From positions 112,501-176,500 of the forward strand of contig JAIGNY010001798.1 in NCBI GenBank assembly GCA_020152595.1: 64,000 bases of DNA, read 5' to 3'. The notes below the pieces were generated by a model. The model was not told the origin of the DNA. It searched no databases and saw only the letters and a program-made list of their open reading frames with translations. A program made the position numbers and the translations under genes. This stretch comes from Chiridota heheva (Eukaryota > Echinodermata > Holothuroidea > Apodida > Chiridotidae). Every line of letters begins with the position of its first letter. Position 1 is the stretch's first letter. This document shows positions 1-13,307 of this stretch, piece after piece.

Positions 1-258
1 CACTATACACTATTGTGTATTACTTCAGGCCTACATTGTTGTCAGTGAACTAGTTGGAGGGATTAGGTAACCACAACCCTGTCTAGTTCTGTGGTTAACA
101 CTCTCTTGACTCAGCAAACTAGCTTAACAAAGCTTAATTGAAAAAAGGAATTATTTTCTGCCACACAATAGGGAATGCAGGATCGACTTAACATTACCAC
201 CCAATCCTGTCAAGTGCATTCCCAGGTAATGTGCACATTTGTTTCCCCTAGCACTGTA

Positions 259-682
259 TAGATAATCTGCTTATATAGATAAACTGCTTATATAGATTAT
301 CTGCTTATGTAGATAATCTGCTTATATAGATAATCTGCCTATATAGATAATCTGCTTAAAATAGATACGCTCCTTTTTTAGATGAGTTGCTTATATAGAT
401 AAGCCGCTTATATAAATAAGCTGTTTATATAGATAAGCTGTTTATATAGATAAGCTGTTTATATAGATAAGCTGCTTATATAGATAAGCTGCTTATAAAG
501 ATAAGCTGTTTATATAGGCAAGCTGCTTATATATATATATATATATATGTATATGTATAAGCTGCTTATATAGATAGGCTGCTTATACAGATAAGCTGCT
601 TATATAGATAAGCTGTTTATATAGATAAGCTGCTTATATAGATACACCGTTATATAGATAAGTTGCTCATATAGATAAGTTG

Positions 683-730
<48 letters not shown>

Positions 731-839
731 CTGCTTATATATATAAGCTGTTTATATAAATAAGCTGCTTATATAGATAAGCTGCTTATATAGATAAGCT
801 GCTTATATATATATAAGCTGCTTATATAGATAAGCTGTT

Positions 840-877
<38 letters not shown>

Positions 878-975
878 CAAGCTGCTTATATATATAAGCT
901 GCTTATATAGATAAGCTGCTTATATAGATAAGCTACTTATATATATATATAAGCTGCTTATATAGATAAGCTGTT

Positions 976-1055
<80 letters not shown>

Positions 1056-1502
1056 AGCTGCTTATATATATAAGCTGCTTATATAGATAAGCTACTTATA
1101 TATATAAGCTGCTGATATAGATAAGCTACTTATATAGATAAGCTGCCTATATAGATAAACTGCTTATATAGATAAGCTGCTTATATAAATAAGCTGCTTA
1201 TATAGATAAGCTGCTTATATAGATAAGCTGCTTATATAGATAAGCTGCTTATATATAAGCTGCTTATATTTGTATAAGCTGCTTATGTAGATAAGCTACT
1301 TATATATATAATTTGCTTACACAAATAAGCTGTTTATATAGATAAGCTGCTTATATAAATTAACTGCTTTTGCAGATAAGCTGCTTATATAGATAAGCTG
1401 CTTATATAGATAAGCTGCTTATATAGATAAGCTGCTTATATAGATAAGCTGCTTATATAGATAAGCTGCTTACATAGGTAATCTGCTTATATAGATAATT
1501 TA
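259..1502. repeat. 17-bp AT-rich minisatellite with embedded (AT)n tracts
   Basis: A roughly 1.2-kb tandem array has the consensus agataagctgcttatat (17 bp). It begins with diverged units around 260-400 and becomes more regular later. Runs of pure (AT)n interrupt it near 527-547, 690-725, 840-885 and 985-1050. Each unit contains the near-palindrome ataagc-t-gcttat, so single strands could form hairpins. No coding potential is visible. Confidence 0.95.
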
Positions 1503-1608
1503 CAAGTTCTACTTTAAGAAATGGGCATAGCAGGGCATAGTCTTGATTAATATTTAAATTTTCGGTTACAATGCTAATAGCATAAGGAACCTATGCGGTC
1601 ATGCTGGC

Positions 1609-1740
1609 ATGTGTATGAGTGCATGTGTGTACTGTATGTGTGTGTATGTATGTATGTGTGTATGTACAGTATGTATGTATGTGTGTGTGCGTGAGGGTGT
1701 ATGTATGTGTGTGTATGCGTGTATGTATGTATGTATGACA
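1609..1740. repeat. TG/TATG-rich microsatellite
   Basis: Imperfect TGTA/TGTG/TATG simple repeat. The 78-codon open frame across it (Cys/Val/Met-rich) is a translation of the repeat and is not a gene. Confidence 0.85.
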
Positions 1741-1744
1741 GCAA

Positions 1745-3290
1745 GCATGTCAGTACAATATCTCAAGAACAATACACTGAAATTTTGTCATGTGTGGTAC
1801 ACAGCTAGCCCATGGTCTGTAGATGTGCCCTGTAGTTTTTGGTAGGAATGTCATGCATATTAATGTGTGGTTGGGGTTTAATGTGAAAATCTTGAAATGC
1901 TCACATTTTACCAACCGAATGTCTGTTTTGTTTCATATTCGGTATTATAATGGTGCTAGCTAGTGTGCACATGTGCATGTTTATCATGATGTAAAAACAT
2001 TGAATTGCATTAATATGCAAAGTGGGCGGGGCTTACTATGATTTTGCTGAAAAGAGCTTGTAAGAATGGTACCCTTGATTCATGTCAAATTGGTATACAG
2101 ATTGCCGATGATCTGTAGATGTACCCTATTGTTTTTGGTGTTGATATCTACATATTGATAAGTAGGCGGGTCTTAATGTAAAAATCATCAAATGCTCATA
2201 ATTTAACAACCAAATGTCTGTTTTGTTTCATATATGGCATAAATATGACGCTAGCTAGTGTGCACACATATTTATTATTGTTTAAAAACATTGAATTTTA
2301 TTAATATGCATAGTGGGCGGGGCTTAATATGATTTTGTTGAAATGAGCTTGTAAGTACAGTATCTCAAGAACGGTAACCTCGAATCATGTCTCATTTGGT
2401 ACACAGATAGCCCATGATCTGTAGATGTGCCCTGAAGTTTTGGTAGTGATATCATGCATACTAATGAGTAGGTGGGGCTTAATCAAAAATCTAGAAATGC
2501 TCATATTTTAATAATAACAGGTCTGTTGTGTTTCATAGTGGTACAATTATGTTGCTAGCTAATGTGTATGTGTTCATTGTATGAGAACATTGAATTTAAT
2601 TAATATGTATAGTAGGCGGGGCTTAATATGAATATCCTAAAAAGAGCTGGTAAACACGATATCTAAAGAACGATAAACTGGAATCCTGTCATATGTGGTA
2701 CACAAATAGCCCATGGTCCATATATGTGTCCTATTGGTTTTTGTTGGTGATGTCATGCATATCAATGAGTAGGCAGGTCTTAATGTAAAAATTGTCAAAT
2801 GCCCATATTTAAACAACTTCATGTTTGTTTTGATTCATACTTGGTATATTTATATTGTTAAATAGTGTATACGTATTTATCGTATAAAATAGTTGAATAT
2901 CATTAATATACATAGTGGGCGGAGCTTAATTGGCTTTGGTAAAAAGAGCCTGTACATACAGTAACTCAAGAACAATACATTGGACACAGGTCATATGTGG
3001 TACACAGATAACCCATTGTCTGTTTGTGTGCCTTATTGGTTTTGGTGGTGATGTCATGCATATGGCTTAAAGTGGAATTGGAGGCTTAATATAAAATAAA
3101 GAACAATTTTGAAAAAGTGTTGTCAACCAGTTCTATTTTATTAATGTATCATGTACATGGTGGGCGTGGCTTATGAATACATGTTATTAAACATGTTTTG
3201 TAATATACTATGCAATGCCAGTTAGTATAAATCAACCAACAATGAAAGAATGCATTGGAACCACTAAAGAATTTGGTTTTGTGGTTAGAA
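1745..3290 (+). mobile_element. Dispersed element built of ~300-bp tandem units (left copy)
   Basis: About five diverged units follow one another. Each contains, in order: a 'tatctcaagaac' block, 'ggtacacagatagcccatgg', 'gtagatgtgccctattg', 'gatgtcatgcatattaatga', 'gtgggcggggcttaat' and 'tgaaaagagcttgtaag'. After the last unit there is a non-tandem tail (about 3185-3290) containing 'atgcaatg...gcattggaacc'. The same tandem block followed by the same tail occurs at 62130-63890 in the same orientation, so this is a repeated element rather than a local satellite. No protein is recognisable in it and its exact ends are not resolved. Confidence 0.8.
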
Positions 3291-4004
3291 TATATTGTCG
3301 TAATGTTCCAAATCAAGAAAATTGCATCAGCAGGTCAGTATAAGTCACTGCATAAATCATATAATTTTCTTGAACTGCGCCACCCAGTTACTAAATCATA
3401 GTGTCATTGTGCAATCTTCGTCACCCTTTGGAATGTCGTTGAACTCTGATAAAAGGTCGCATGTAACAGATGACAGGGTGGGATAACATGTGGGACAGGG
3501 TGACATGGCTCTGGGACAAGACGGCATGTAATGGAAGTCAGCTGGGTTTCAGGTGGGATGGCATATGAGACAGGGTGGGATAGCATGAAATGGCCTGTGG
3601 GACAGGGTGGGATGGCACTCTGTACAAGGAGGGATGGCATGTGGGACAGGGCGGGGTGGCACATTGTATGGCATGTGGTACAGGGAGGGATTGTATATGG
3701 GCGGCAAGTCCTGTGGTTAGATGTCTTCTTGATTGCAGGTGCGATGACATGTGGTGGAATGACATCTGGATTTTCATGTATGATTTCCTGTAGGGAGGGA
3801 AGTAGCATGGTATGGCATGTGAAACAGAGCGTGGGATGGCAGTTGTGACAAGAGGCTGAAAAGCATGTTATTATCGACAAGGGGATTTGTATCATTTGCG
3901 ATGTCTAGATAGTTTATCTTTATTATTCTGGTCTCTCACTGTGTCATGTGTTTCCTATAATGGGGATAGTTGAGTACTTAAATAATCTTTTATAATTATG
4001 CAAA
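3291..4004. other. Non-coding stretch with a degenerate GGGATGGCATGTGGGACA array
   Basis: Between about 3475 and 3850 there is a diverged tandem repeat of 'gggatggcatgtgggacagggt' type. It resembles the 19-bp repeat at 53.9-55.2 kb and its decayed relative at 51.5-52.7 kb. The open frames on both strands here (up to 163 codons) come from this low-complexity sequence. No gene is seen in the rest. Confidence 0.75.
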
Positions 4005-4260
4005 GGTATTAGAGGTGCTGTCACTCAGTGCTTAAGGAGTCATGCTCGTATTCGAGAGGTACCGAGTTTGATTCCCGCTGTGAGCGCTGTATTTCCTTGA
4101 GCAATACACTTTACTTGCTTCAGTCCACTCAGCTGGAAAATGAGTACCAGCACTGCTGCATGGGGACTTAATCTGTGAGGGACTGGCGTCCTGTCCAGGG
4201 GGAGACATGTACTCTCATCTGCTTGCGCAATGAGCCTTGGCCTGGATGGATTTAGCTTTT
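4005..4260 (+). mobile_element. tRNA-derived SINE with 12-bp target-site duplication
   Basis: A 256-bp insert is flanked by direct repeats of taattatgcaaa (3993-4004 and 4261-4272). Its 5' part has a tRNA-like internal promoter: a B-box-like stretch 'gagtttgattcccgc' near 4066-4080, preceded by a weak A-box-like 'gctgtcactcagtgctta'. The middle ('gagcaatacactttacttgc', 'ctcagctggaaaatgagtacc', 'gactggcgtcctgtccaggg') resembles the conserved core shared by several animal SINE families. I know that core type from general knowledge and have not searched it. It is Pol III-type and encodes no protein. Confidence 0.85.
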
Positions 4261-4272
4261 TAATTATGCAAA

Positions 4273-5400
4273 ATTTGCATATTTTCAGGAATGGTCCATG
4301 TTAAAAGCTATAAAGAGGTGGTGACCTTCTTGTCATTGTGTATTCCAAGTCAAAAAGAAAGAAATTCTGTTATGAGAATGGAGATGAGCATTTGGCAATG
4401 AAAATATACCCCTATCTTCTGCATATACTACTTTTATTACCTCCAGTAACAAAGTAGGGCGAAGGAAATGTTTTTGCCTGCATTTATATGTCTTAGGGCT
4501 GTGACGATTACACGTGTAAATGTTGAAATGAATGAACCTTTGATTACACATATAGCCTAATCCTCCCAAAAATTAAACGTTTGTGATTCACACTTGCCTT
4601 AAAAAATCAGTAACAATTCAAACACACACATCTTTACATAAGATCAACAAAGGATCTAATTAATCCCTTTTAAGGCAGGAGTTAAATTTCGTACTAATTA
4701 GCTATGAATGGGGCTAAAGTTGGCTTTGGTTCACCGAAAAGTAAGAGCTACTTAATGTAGAGGCTTAGGCCCGATAAACAACAGGCATAAATCTGCATTA
4801 GGTCAATACCTCTTTTACTGACCCAGAAATTCACAGACAAAAAAGCTTTGATTGTTATTTTCACCACAAATAAATGCAAAGTTTACCTGATGAGTCAGAT
4901 TGATTGTGCTAAAAGGGAAAAAAGTTTGCAAAATAAACAAACAAAATGTTTCAAAGTTGCCAAGATTTTAGCATGGGTTCGCAAAGATCACTGCAATTTT
5001 CAAGAGGATTGTAACAATTATAGTACAGTTGGGAATAGGAATGGGTTACAATATTTTTTGTCCATGGTATTGCTGGTTTAGGGTGGTGCACTTTGGGAAT
5101 CTTTTACGGCACAGTCATAAGTGCTGGAAACATTCAAAAATACTTGCAAGTCAGGGAAAAATTACTTGCTGGTATGTTATTTCTGCATCTGTTTAGAGCG
5201 GGTTCCAACCATTTATCATTATTTTTTAAGCCGTACGGGTAATTAAAAGACTTATTACAAGGCCCCCACTCAAGTTTTGTGGCATTCCTTGCTTGTTTTT
5301 GGGAGGGCCATCATGATCGTTATTGTAGGGATAGAAGCATTTTTTTTTTTTGTGGGGGGGTCCATTAATATGAAGGGAAATTTTGCCACGTTTAGGCTAC
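4273..5400. other. Non-coding stretch, nothing recognised
   Basis: AT-rich unique-looking sequence with a poly-T/poly-G tract near 5339-5358. The short open frames here (77-78 codons) have no recognisable motifs and no supporting splice sites. Confidence 0.6.
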
Positions 5401-5975
5401 TAAATGCACAGCCCTAATTTGTCTGTTTGTCATCAACATCTCTCAAAAACTGATAGTTAGATTTTAATCAAATCTGGCATGTGGTTTTGTTACTACTTAA
5501 AGATGGGGTGATTTAAATTTGGAACAAGAAAAGGGCAGAAATCGAGGGGTGGGAGTGATTTAGGGTGAGACCTGTCAAGACTTAGTTACTTTTTAATGGA
5601 ATGTACTGAACAATGAACTCGTGCTCTAAAAGGAAATCCAAACAATCAGCTTTATATTCCAAGAAAAGCAAATCAAGTAGGTGCTAGTATCAAAGAAAAT
5701 CAAAACAATTTGTTCCTGGTAGTCATGAAATATAGTGGAATAGAATCTTGCCTGAAAGATGCTCAAACTATGAATGTTTAGGCTAAATAAAAGTGAAAGC
5801 GCTAATATGACGTTTGAAGAATCAAGTCAGAAGGTACAGTAGATACAAATGTTTTTAATGCAAATTGGCAATAGAGATCAAAACTGAGAAAGATGCTTTG
5901 TGGATAAAGGTTGGTTGGCCTGGCAAAGGTATGCACTCGACAGAGTGCTAAGATTCTACTTACAAGAGTTTCTCT
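5401..5975 (+). mobile_element. Dispersed repeat 'family G', diverged copy
   Basis: This segment aligns by eye with 38040-38940 and with 29690-30271 plus 31269-31550. Shared blocks are 'tgtctgtttgtcatcaa', 'tctcaaaaactgat', 'catgtggttttgttactactt', 'gaagtgattaaaatttgg', 'gggcagaaatcgaggggtgg', 'agtggaatagaatcttgcc' and the terminal 'ggcaaaggtatgcactcgacagagtgcta'. It is a non-coding dispersed repeat. Its terminal motif is the seed of the 44-bp minisatellite at 31.5-35.9 kb. Confidence 0.75.
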
Positions 5976-6443
5976 CCTGTCATAGTGTAGTGGTATGAGA
6001 AAACATTTCTGTGGGTGTCAAATATTTCACTAATATTTGTTGCACCGTGAAAACTTAATTTTAAACATCTTGAATAAGAAAAATACTTTTAAATGGTTTT
6101 CCATGTTACTTTGATAGTAGTGGCCAAATGGTTTAGCTATCATTACAATGTTTTATTGTTTGCTGTAACAGCTACTGCAGTGCTGTCACTTTGATTTTGA
6201 TTTTTCCATGTAATCAAAAATTCCAAACCAATTTATTGTTGTCATTATCACATGTTTATCTTATTCATAATGTGTTCAAAATAATCTGAAATTCCGTTAG
6301 CCCATGCACAGTCAGTGCTTTCACTACCCACATTGCATTAAAGTCAGACATTAATTATCACAACTTATTTATCCATCACTCCTATTACATCATAAAATGA
6401 TGATCAAATTTTAAACAGGTAAGTTCTTGTTTAACTTTTCATT
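5976..6443. other. Non-coding AT-rich stretch, nothing recognised
   Basis: No repeat, gene or RNA recognised in this spacer before the 32-bp array. Confidence 0.5.
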
Positions 6444-7816
6444 ATGTAGTAACCCTTGCCAGATGGAACCACATTATGTAGTAACCCTTGCCAGATGGAA
6501 CCACATTATGTAGTAACCCTTGCCAGATGGAACTACATTATGTAGTAACCCTTGCCAGATGGAACCACATTATGTAGTAACCCTTGCCAGATGGAACCAC
6601 ATTATGTAGTAACCCTTGCCAGATGGAACCACATTATGTAGTAACCCTTGCCAGATGGAACCACATTATGCAGTAACCCTTGCCAGATGGAACCACATTA
6701 TGTAGTAACCCTTGCCAGATGGAACCACATTATGCAGTAACCCTTGCCAGATGGAACCACATTATGTAGTAACCCTTGCCAGATGGAACCACATTATGTA
6801 GTAACCCTTGCCAGATGGAACCACATTATGCAGTAACCCTTGCCAGATGGAACCACATTACGTAGTAACCCTTGCCAGATGGAACCACATTATGTAGTAA
6901 CCCTTGCCAGATGGAACCACATTATGCAGTAACCCTTGCCAGATGGAACCACATTATGTAGTAACCCTTGCCAGATGGAACCACATTATGTAGTAACCCT
7001 TGCCAGATGGAACCACATTATGTAGTAACCCTAGCCAGATGGAACCACATTATGTAGTAACCCTTGCCAGATGGAACCACATTATGTAGTAACCCTTGCC
7101 AGATGGAACCACATTATGCAGTAACCCTTGCCAGATGGAACCACATTATGTAGTAACCCTTGCCAGATGGAACCACATTATGTAGTAACCCTTGCCAGAT
7201 GGAACCACATTATGTAGTAACCCTTGCCAGATGGAACCACATTATGTAGTAACCCTTGCCAGATGGAACCACATTATGTAGTAACCCTTGCCAGATGGAA
7301 CCATATTATGTAGTAACCCTTGCCAGATGGAACCACATTATGTAGTAACCCTTGCCAGATGGAACCACATTATGTAGTAACCCTTGCCAGATGGAACCAC
7401 ATTATGTAGTAACCCTTGCCAGATGGAACCACATTATGTAGTAACCCTTGCCAGATGGAACCACATTATGCAGTAACCCTTGCCAGATGGAACCACATTA
7501 TGCAGTAACCCTTGCCAGATGGAACCACATTATGTAGTAACCCTTGCCAGATGGAACCACATTATGCAGTAACCCTTGCCAGATGGAACCACATTATGTA
7601 GTAACCCTTGCCAGATGGAACCACATTATGTAGTAACCCTTGCCAGATGGAACCACATTATGTAGTAACCCTTGCCAGATGGAACCACATTATGTAGTAA
7701 CCCTTGCCAGATGGAACCACATTATGTAGTAACCCTTGCCAGATGGAACCACATTATGTAGTAACCCTTGCCAGATGGAACCACATTATGTAGTAACCCT
7801 TGCCAGATGGAACCAT
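6444..7816. repeat. 32-bp minisatellite, about 43 copies
   Basis: The unit is 32 bp, acattatgtagtaaccct followed by tgccagatggaacc. Nearly all copies are identical. The commonest variant is 'atgcagtaacc' for 'atgtagtaacc', and single changes occur near 6533, 6860, 7032 and 7303. The array is homogeneous and without spacers, so it is a minisatellite and not a CRISPR. It ends abruptly where 'ggaaccataaatggcac' begins. Confidence 0.97.
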
Positions 7817-8002
7817 AAATGGCACTTGCGCTTTATTCAATTACATTGAAAAGATTAACAAAATAGTGAAACAGAATTTTAGAAGCAGTGCTAATAAATA
7901 CAAATTTAGCAAAAGTTTTGGAAAATTGTTTTATGCAGGCTTCCTCTCCATAGTTCTTAAATTCTTCAAAAAAAAAAAAAATTCTTTGGCTGAAAACTAT
8001 TT

Positions 8003-10366
8003 GTGAGCATTTTCCTAAATTAGAAATCCTAGCTCAGATATGTGAGCAGTGTTCCTAAATTAGGAATCCTAGCTTAGATATGTGAGCAGTGTTCCTAATT
8101 TAGGATTTCTAGCTTAGATATATAAGCAATGTTCCTAAATTAGAGTCCTAGCTTAGATATGTGAGCAATGTTCCTAAATTAGGAATTCTAGCTTAGATTG
8201 ATGAGCAATGTTTTTATATTAGGAATTCTAGCTTAGATATGTGCGCAATGTTCCTAAATTAGGAATCCTAGCTTAGATATATGAGCAATGTTCCTAAATT
8301 AGGAATCCTAGCTTAGATATGTGAGCAGTGTTCCTAATTTAGGATTTCTAGCTTAGATATATAAGCAATGTTCCTAAATTAGAATCCTAGCTGAGATATG
8401 TGAGCAATGTTCCTAAATTAGGAATTCTAGCTTAGATATGTGCGCAATGTTCCTAAATTAGGAATCCTAGCTTAGATATGTGAGCATTGTTCCTAAATTA
8501 GGAATCCTAGCTTAGATATATGAGCAATGTTCCTAAATTAGGAATCCTAGCTTAGATATGTGAGCAGTGTTCCTAATTTAGGATTTCTAGCTTAGATATA
8601 TAAGCAATGTTCCTAAATTAGAATCCTAGCTGAGATATGTGAGCAATGTTCCTAAATTAGGAATCCTAGCTTAGATATGTGAGCATTTTCCTAAATTAGA
8701 AATCCTAGCTCAGATATGTGAGCAGTGTTCCTAAATTAGGAATCCTAGCTTAGATATGTGAGCAGTGTTCCTAATTTAGGATTTCTAGCTTAGATATATA
8801 AGCAATGTTCCTAAATTAGAGTCCTAGCTTAGATATGTGAGCAATGTTCCTAAATTAGGAATTCTAGCTTAGATTGATGAGCAATGTTTTTATATTAGGA
8901 ATTCTAGCTTAGATATGTGCGCAATGTTCCTAAATTAGGAATCCTAGCTTAGATATATGAGCAATGTTCCTAAATTAGGAATCCTAGCTTAGATATGTGA
9001 GCAGTGTTCCTAATTTAGGATTTCTAGCTTAGATATATAAGCAATGTTCCTAAATTAGAATCCTAGCTGAGATATGTGAGCAATGTTCCTAAATTAGGAA
9101 TCCTAGCTTAGATATGTGAGCATTGTTCCTAAATTAGGAGTTGTTGATTAGATATGTGAGCAATGTTCCTAAATTAGGAATCCTAGCTTAGATATATGAG
9201 CATTGTTCCTAAATTAGGAATCCTAGCTTAGATATGTGCGCAATGTTCCTAAATTAGGAATTCTAGCTTAGATATATGAGCAATGTTCCTAAATTAGGAA
9301 TCCTAGCTTAGATATATGAGCAATGTTCCTAAATTAGGAATTCTAGCTTAGATTGATGAGCAATGTTTTTATATTAGGAATTCTAGCTTAGATATGTGCG
9401 CAATGTTCCTAAATTAGGAATCCTAGCTTAGATATGTGAGCATTGTTCCTAAATTAGGAATCCTAGCTTAGATATATAAGCAATGTTCCTAAATTAGAAT
9501 CCTAGCTTAGATATATGAGCAGTGTTCCTAAATTAGGAATCCTAGCTTAGATATGTGAGCAGTACGTGTTCCTAATTTAGGATTTCTAGCTTAGATATAT
9601 AAGCAATGTTCCTAAATTAGGAATCCTAGCTTAGATATGTGAGCAATGTTCCTAAATTAGGAATTCTAGCTTAGATTGATGAGCAATGTTTTTATATTAG
9701 GAATTCTAGCTTAGATATGTGCGCAATGTTCCTAAATTAGGAATCCTAGCTTAGATATGTGAGCATTGTTCCTAAATTAGGAATCCTAGCTTAGATATGT
9801 GCGCAATGTTCCTAAATTAGGAATTCTAGCTTAGATATATGAGCAATGTTCCTAAATTAGGAATCCTAGCTTAGATATATGAGCAATGTTCCTAAATTAG
9901 GAATCCTAGCTTAGATATGTGAGCAATGTTCCTAAATTAGGAATTCTAGCTTAGATATATAAGCAATGTTCCTAAATTAGGAATCCTAGCTTAGATATGT
10001 GAGCATTGTTCCTAAATTAGGAATCCTAGCTTAGATATGTGCGCAATGTTCCTAAATTAGAAATCCTAGCTCAGATATGTGAGCAGTGTTCCTTAATTAG
10101 GAATCCTAGCTTAGATATGTGAGCAGTGTTCCTAATTTAGGATTTCTAGCTTAGATATATAAGCAATGTTCCTAAATTAGGAATCCTAGCTTAGATATAT
10201 GAGCAATGTTCCTAAATTAGGAATTCTAGCTTAGATTGATGAGCAATGTTTTTATATTAGGAATTCTAGCTTAGATATGTGAGCATTGTTCCTAAATTAG
10301 GAATCCTAGCTTAGATATGTGAGCATTGTTCCTAAATTAGGAATCCTAGCTTAGATATATAAGCAC
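8003..10366. repeat. 40-bp minisatellite, left array, with higher-order structure
   Basis: About 59 copies of a 40-bp unit: gttcctaaattaggaatcct then agcttagatatgtgagcaat. Each unit holds the near-palindrome ttcctaa-a-ttaggaa. Unit variants (…aatttaggatttctag…, …agattgatgagcaatgtttttatattagg…, …gtgcgcaatg…) recur in the same order at about 8006-8400 and 8681-9060, showing a higher-order repeat of about 675 bp. The same family continues at 27.70-29.23 kb. Confidence 0.96.
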
Positions 10367-10374
10367 CCTTACAA

Positions 10375-10640
10375 AAAAAACCTGTGTCAGCTGTTCCAAT
10401 TTCATGCATTAACACGCATGAAAACACAGGATAATCCCTGGTATTTGCCACTGTTTGACACTCTTTCTCACTCATTCCACAGAAAACACTGATTGACACT
10501 CTTTTACACGTAAAACATGGAAACTACACTTCACAGGTTTTCCTGTGTCGAATAGGACAATGCGTGTCATACATGAAACAAGAGAAAACCTGTGTCATGA
10601 ACACGTGACAAAACATGATTTCACAGGACACAAAATTTTA
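10375..10640. repeat. Short inverted-word region rich in CACAGG/CCTGTG and ACACGT
   Basis: The region begins with an A run and 'cctgtgtcagctgttccaat', and has many facing short words: cctgtgtc / aaaacacagg, 'ttttacacgtaaaa', 'cacaggttttcctgtg'. The words resemble those in the 294-bp satellite monomer ('gacacaggttttcaggg', 'ttacacgtatttccatg'). A related region lies at 27425-27700, at the other edge of the 17-kb block. Function is unknown; it may be a transposon end. Confidence 0.6.
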
Positions 10641-11932
10641 TTTAGCCACTGGACTATTCTTAAAGAAATACTGCCACCAATTTAATATCATTAAAAGAGA
10701 TAACTTTTTATGAGTCTTTGCTAAAATACTGACAGTGGCAAGTTAGGCAGGTGAGCCAACTTTGATTCATCATGGTGGTCATTATGACCATAATGCTTGC
10801 AGGTAGATGTTCATTGTAACTTAAGTTTTATTACTTGAAGTATATTATATATTATACACTAGCTTTAAATGCCAGGGTGGGTGGGGTGGGGAGGAGGGAC
10901 AACCAGGGTCATATCTAGCTTTTAATTACCTTTGGGGGGGAGGGTAAACCCATTATTTATTTTTATCTACTATCAATTTCTCCTCCCTAAATTGGTTCAA
11001 AATTAATAGTCTCTAAAAGTTGGATTGCAGTCCAAACTTAAAGACTATTGGCCCTAAATTGTACTATTTGTTTCAAACAAACTTGAAAATTTTTGGTCCA
11101 AAATTGAAAATTTTTGGTCCAAAATTGAAAATTTATTTCCCTAAATTTAAACTTTCCCCTAAATCATTTGTAAAGTTTGTGACTTGACATTTAGTTCAGA
11201 ATGGATTATCTTTGTGCAAAATATTTTTGGCTCTTAATTTAAGTTTTTGGCCTTAAATTGAAACATTTTATTACAAAAATTGAGAATTTTTTGAGTTAGT
11301 TTAAAAGTGAAGATGATGGTCTCAGACAGAATTGAAGCTTTTTGCTCAAAATCAATGGTTTTGGTCCAAAATTGAAGATTTTTATGCAAGCGGAAGAGTT
11401 TTGTTTAGATAAGTTAGTTGATATAAATAATTAATATCAATATCTCTGTCAGTCTGTTCTCCATGAGTCACTTGATATGTAGATTTTTTTATATTTGTGA
11501 CTGACAAAATATGGGGTGGGGTAGGGGAGGATTTCTCACTTCTGGAGAATAATAAAGCACCCAATATCCCACCTAAGACATGTCACTGGGGCAAACGATA
11601 ATTATTGGAAAGTGGAAATTTGCTAGGGTCAAAGTTATTACCAAATTGGGCCTATTTTAAAATATCATCAGCAAATTTGGGTAATTGATGATTTTATGAT
11701 ATCTTCATTTAAATTTTAGTTTATTGCCCGAATATGTACAGTATAGCATATTGTACTGATATATCCCACCTAAATTTGTTCACAGTGAAGAAAATTCATA
11801 TTTGTTTCTCTTTCTCATTTCATGTTACAGGTAAATATTCTCTTTCTTATTTTCTAATTATTGTCAGTGGTTTAATTCAAGTTTTCCATAACAATGATTT
11901 CATTACAGTTTGCAATCATGCATCAAAATAAA

Positions 11933-12080
<148 letters not shown>

Positions 12081-13307
12081 TGATAATAATTGTATCCAAA
12101 TAATGGTTATAGACTTTTGTTTTGGGATTAGCAATGCATCAAAAGGCATGTAGGCACATGAGGTACATTCACATACCTGAAAGGCTAGTTAAAACGCAAT
12201 GTAGAGTTAAGAAAATTATTTTTTCGTTAACATATACAGTGAAAATAAATGCATTAAAATTCGAACAAATATTGATATCTTGATATGAATTATGTTCCTT
12301 TTACTAAATTTTCTGAATGTTAATACTTTTATGAAATGAAAATATGGAACAAGTATTAAATTAAACCCAGGGGCATAGGAAAGGTCACTTCTCAGGGGAT
12401 AAATACTCCCCCCATATTTCCTGGTGACAAGTGGAAAAATTGCAGTAGTTAATAAAGTTTCCATCAAAAGTTGCTGCTAGATTTTTGGGGTGAGTTTTCC
12501 AGGAACTTTTGGACAATGCCTCTGAAAATTTAACCCAAATATCCAATAATGATTTCAAAATTTCTCTCATAAGGGGAAAGTTTCCCTCTGCCTCCCTGAT
12601 TCTTACACCTCTGATTATGGGTGGGATTCATGCCGGCATTCAATGCTGGCATTCAGCCAGAGCTGGTTTCTGATTTAATTCATTTGTTTTGTATATTAAC
12701 TTTTGCAATGAAATACTGAAAAGGAGAGCAGTTAAGCACTAACAAAAATCAACATAAATGCTACATAATTATATTCAAGTTCCTTTGGAGATATCTACCA
12801 TGCATATGCACAACTCACCATTTGGGCAATTATACACTTGCCCCCTTCCCCCTCTTCTTTCCCTTCTCAAAAATGATCTTTTATTTTGTATTTAAGAATA
12901 CAAAACATACTTAATTATCTATATAATTAAGAGGATGTTCATCCTTGCCCCCTCCCACCTCTTTCCCTCACACACAAATCATTGCCTTCCAATTAAATTT
13001 TCTAGCTACCTATGCTAGGGCCTATGCTACCATGGATTCCTTTTAACACAAAACAAGGTTTTAAATTTAACACATGTAGCATAATCTAATAACAGCCACT
13101 AATCTTGTAAGTCAAATCACCAAACTCACTCAAGCATGAAAGCAAACGGTCTAGGATTTGTTTGTAAACAAAGAGCTTTGCTCAGATTTCTTAGAAATGG
13201 CTGCCATTGTGACTGTCCAATTCCCAAAGTTTATTGTGAAGGCAACAACTAGTCTGTAGCTCTGCTAAGTTGAATAGGAGGAAATTGTATCATGGAGCTC
13301 CATGACT

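Noticed and set aside
6444-7816. CRISPR-like regular repeat array (32-bp unit); the 29-bp array at 41.3 kb also considered
   Set aside because: Units are directly adjacent with no variable spacers, no cas genes are present, and the surroundings are eukaryotic. These are minisatellites.
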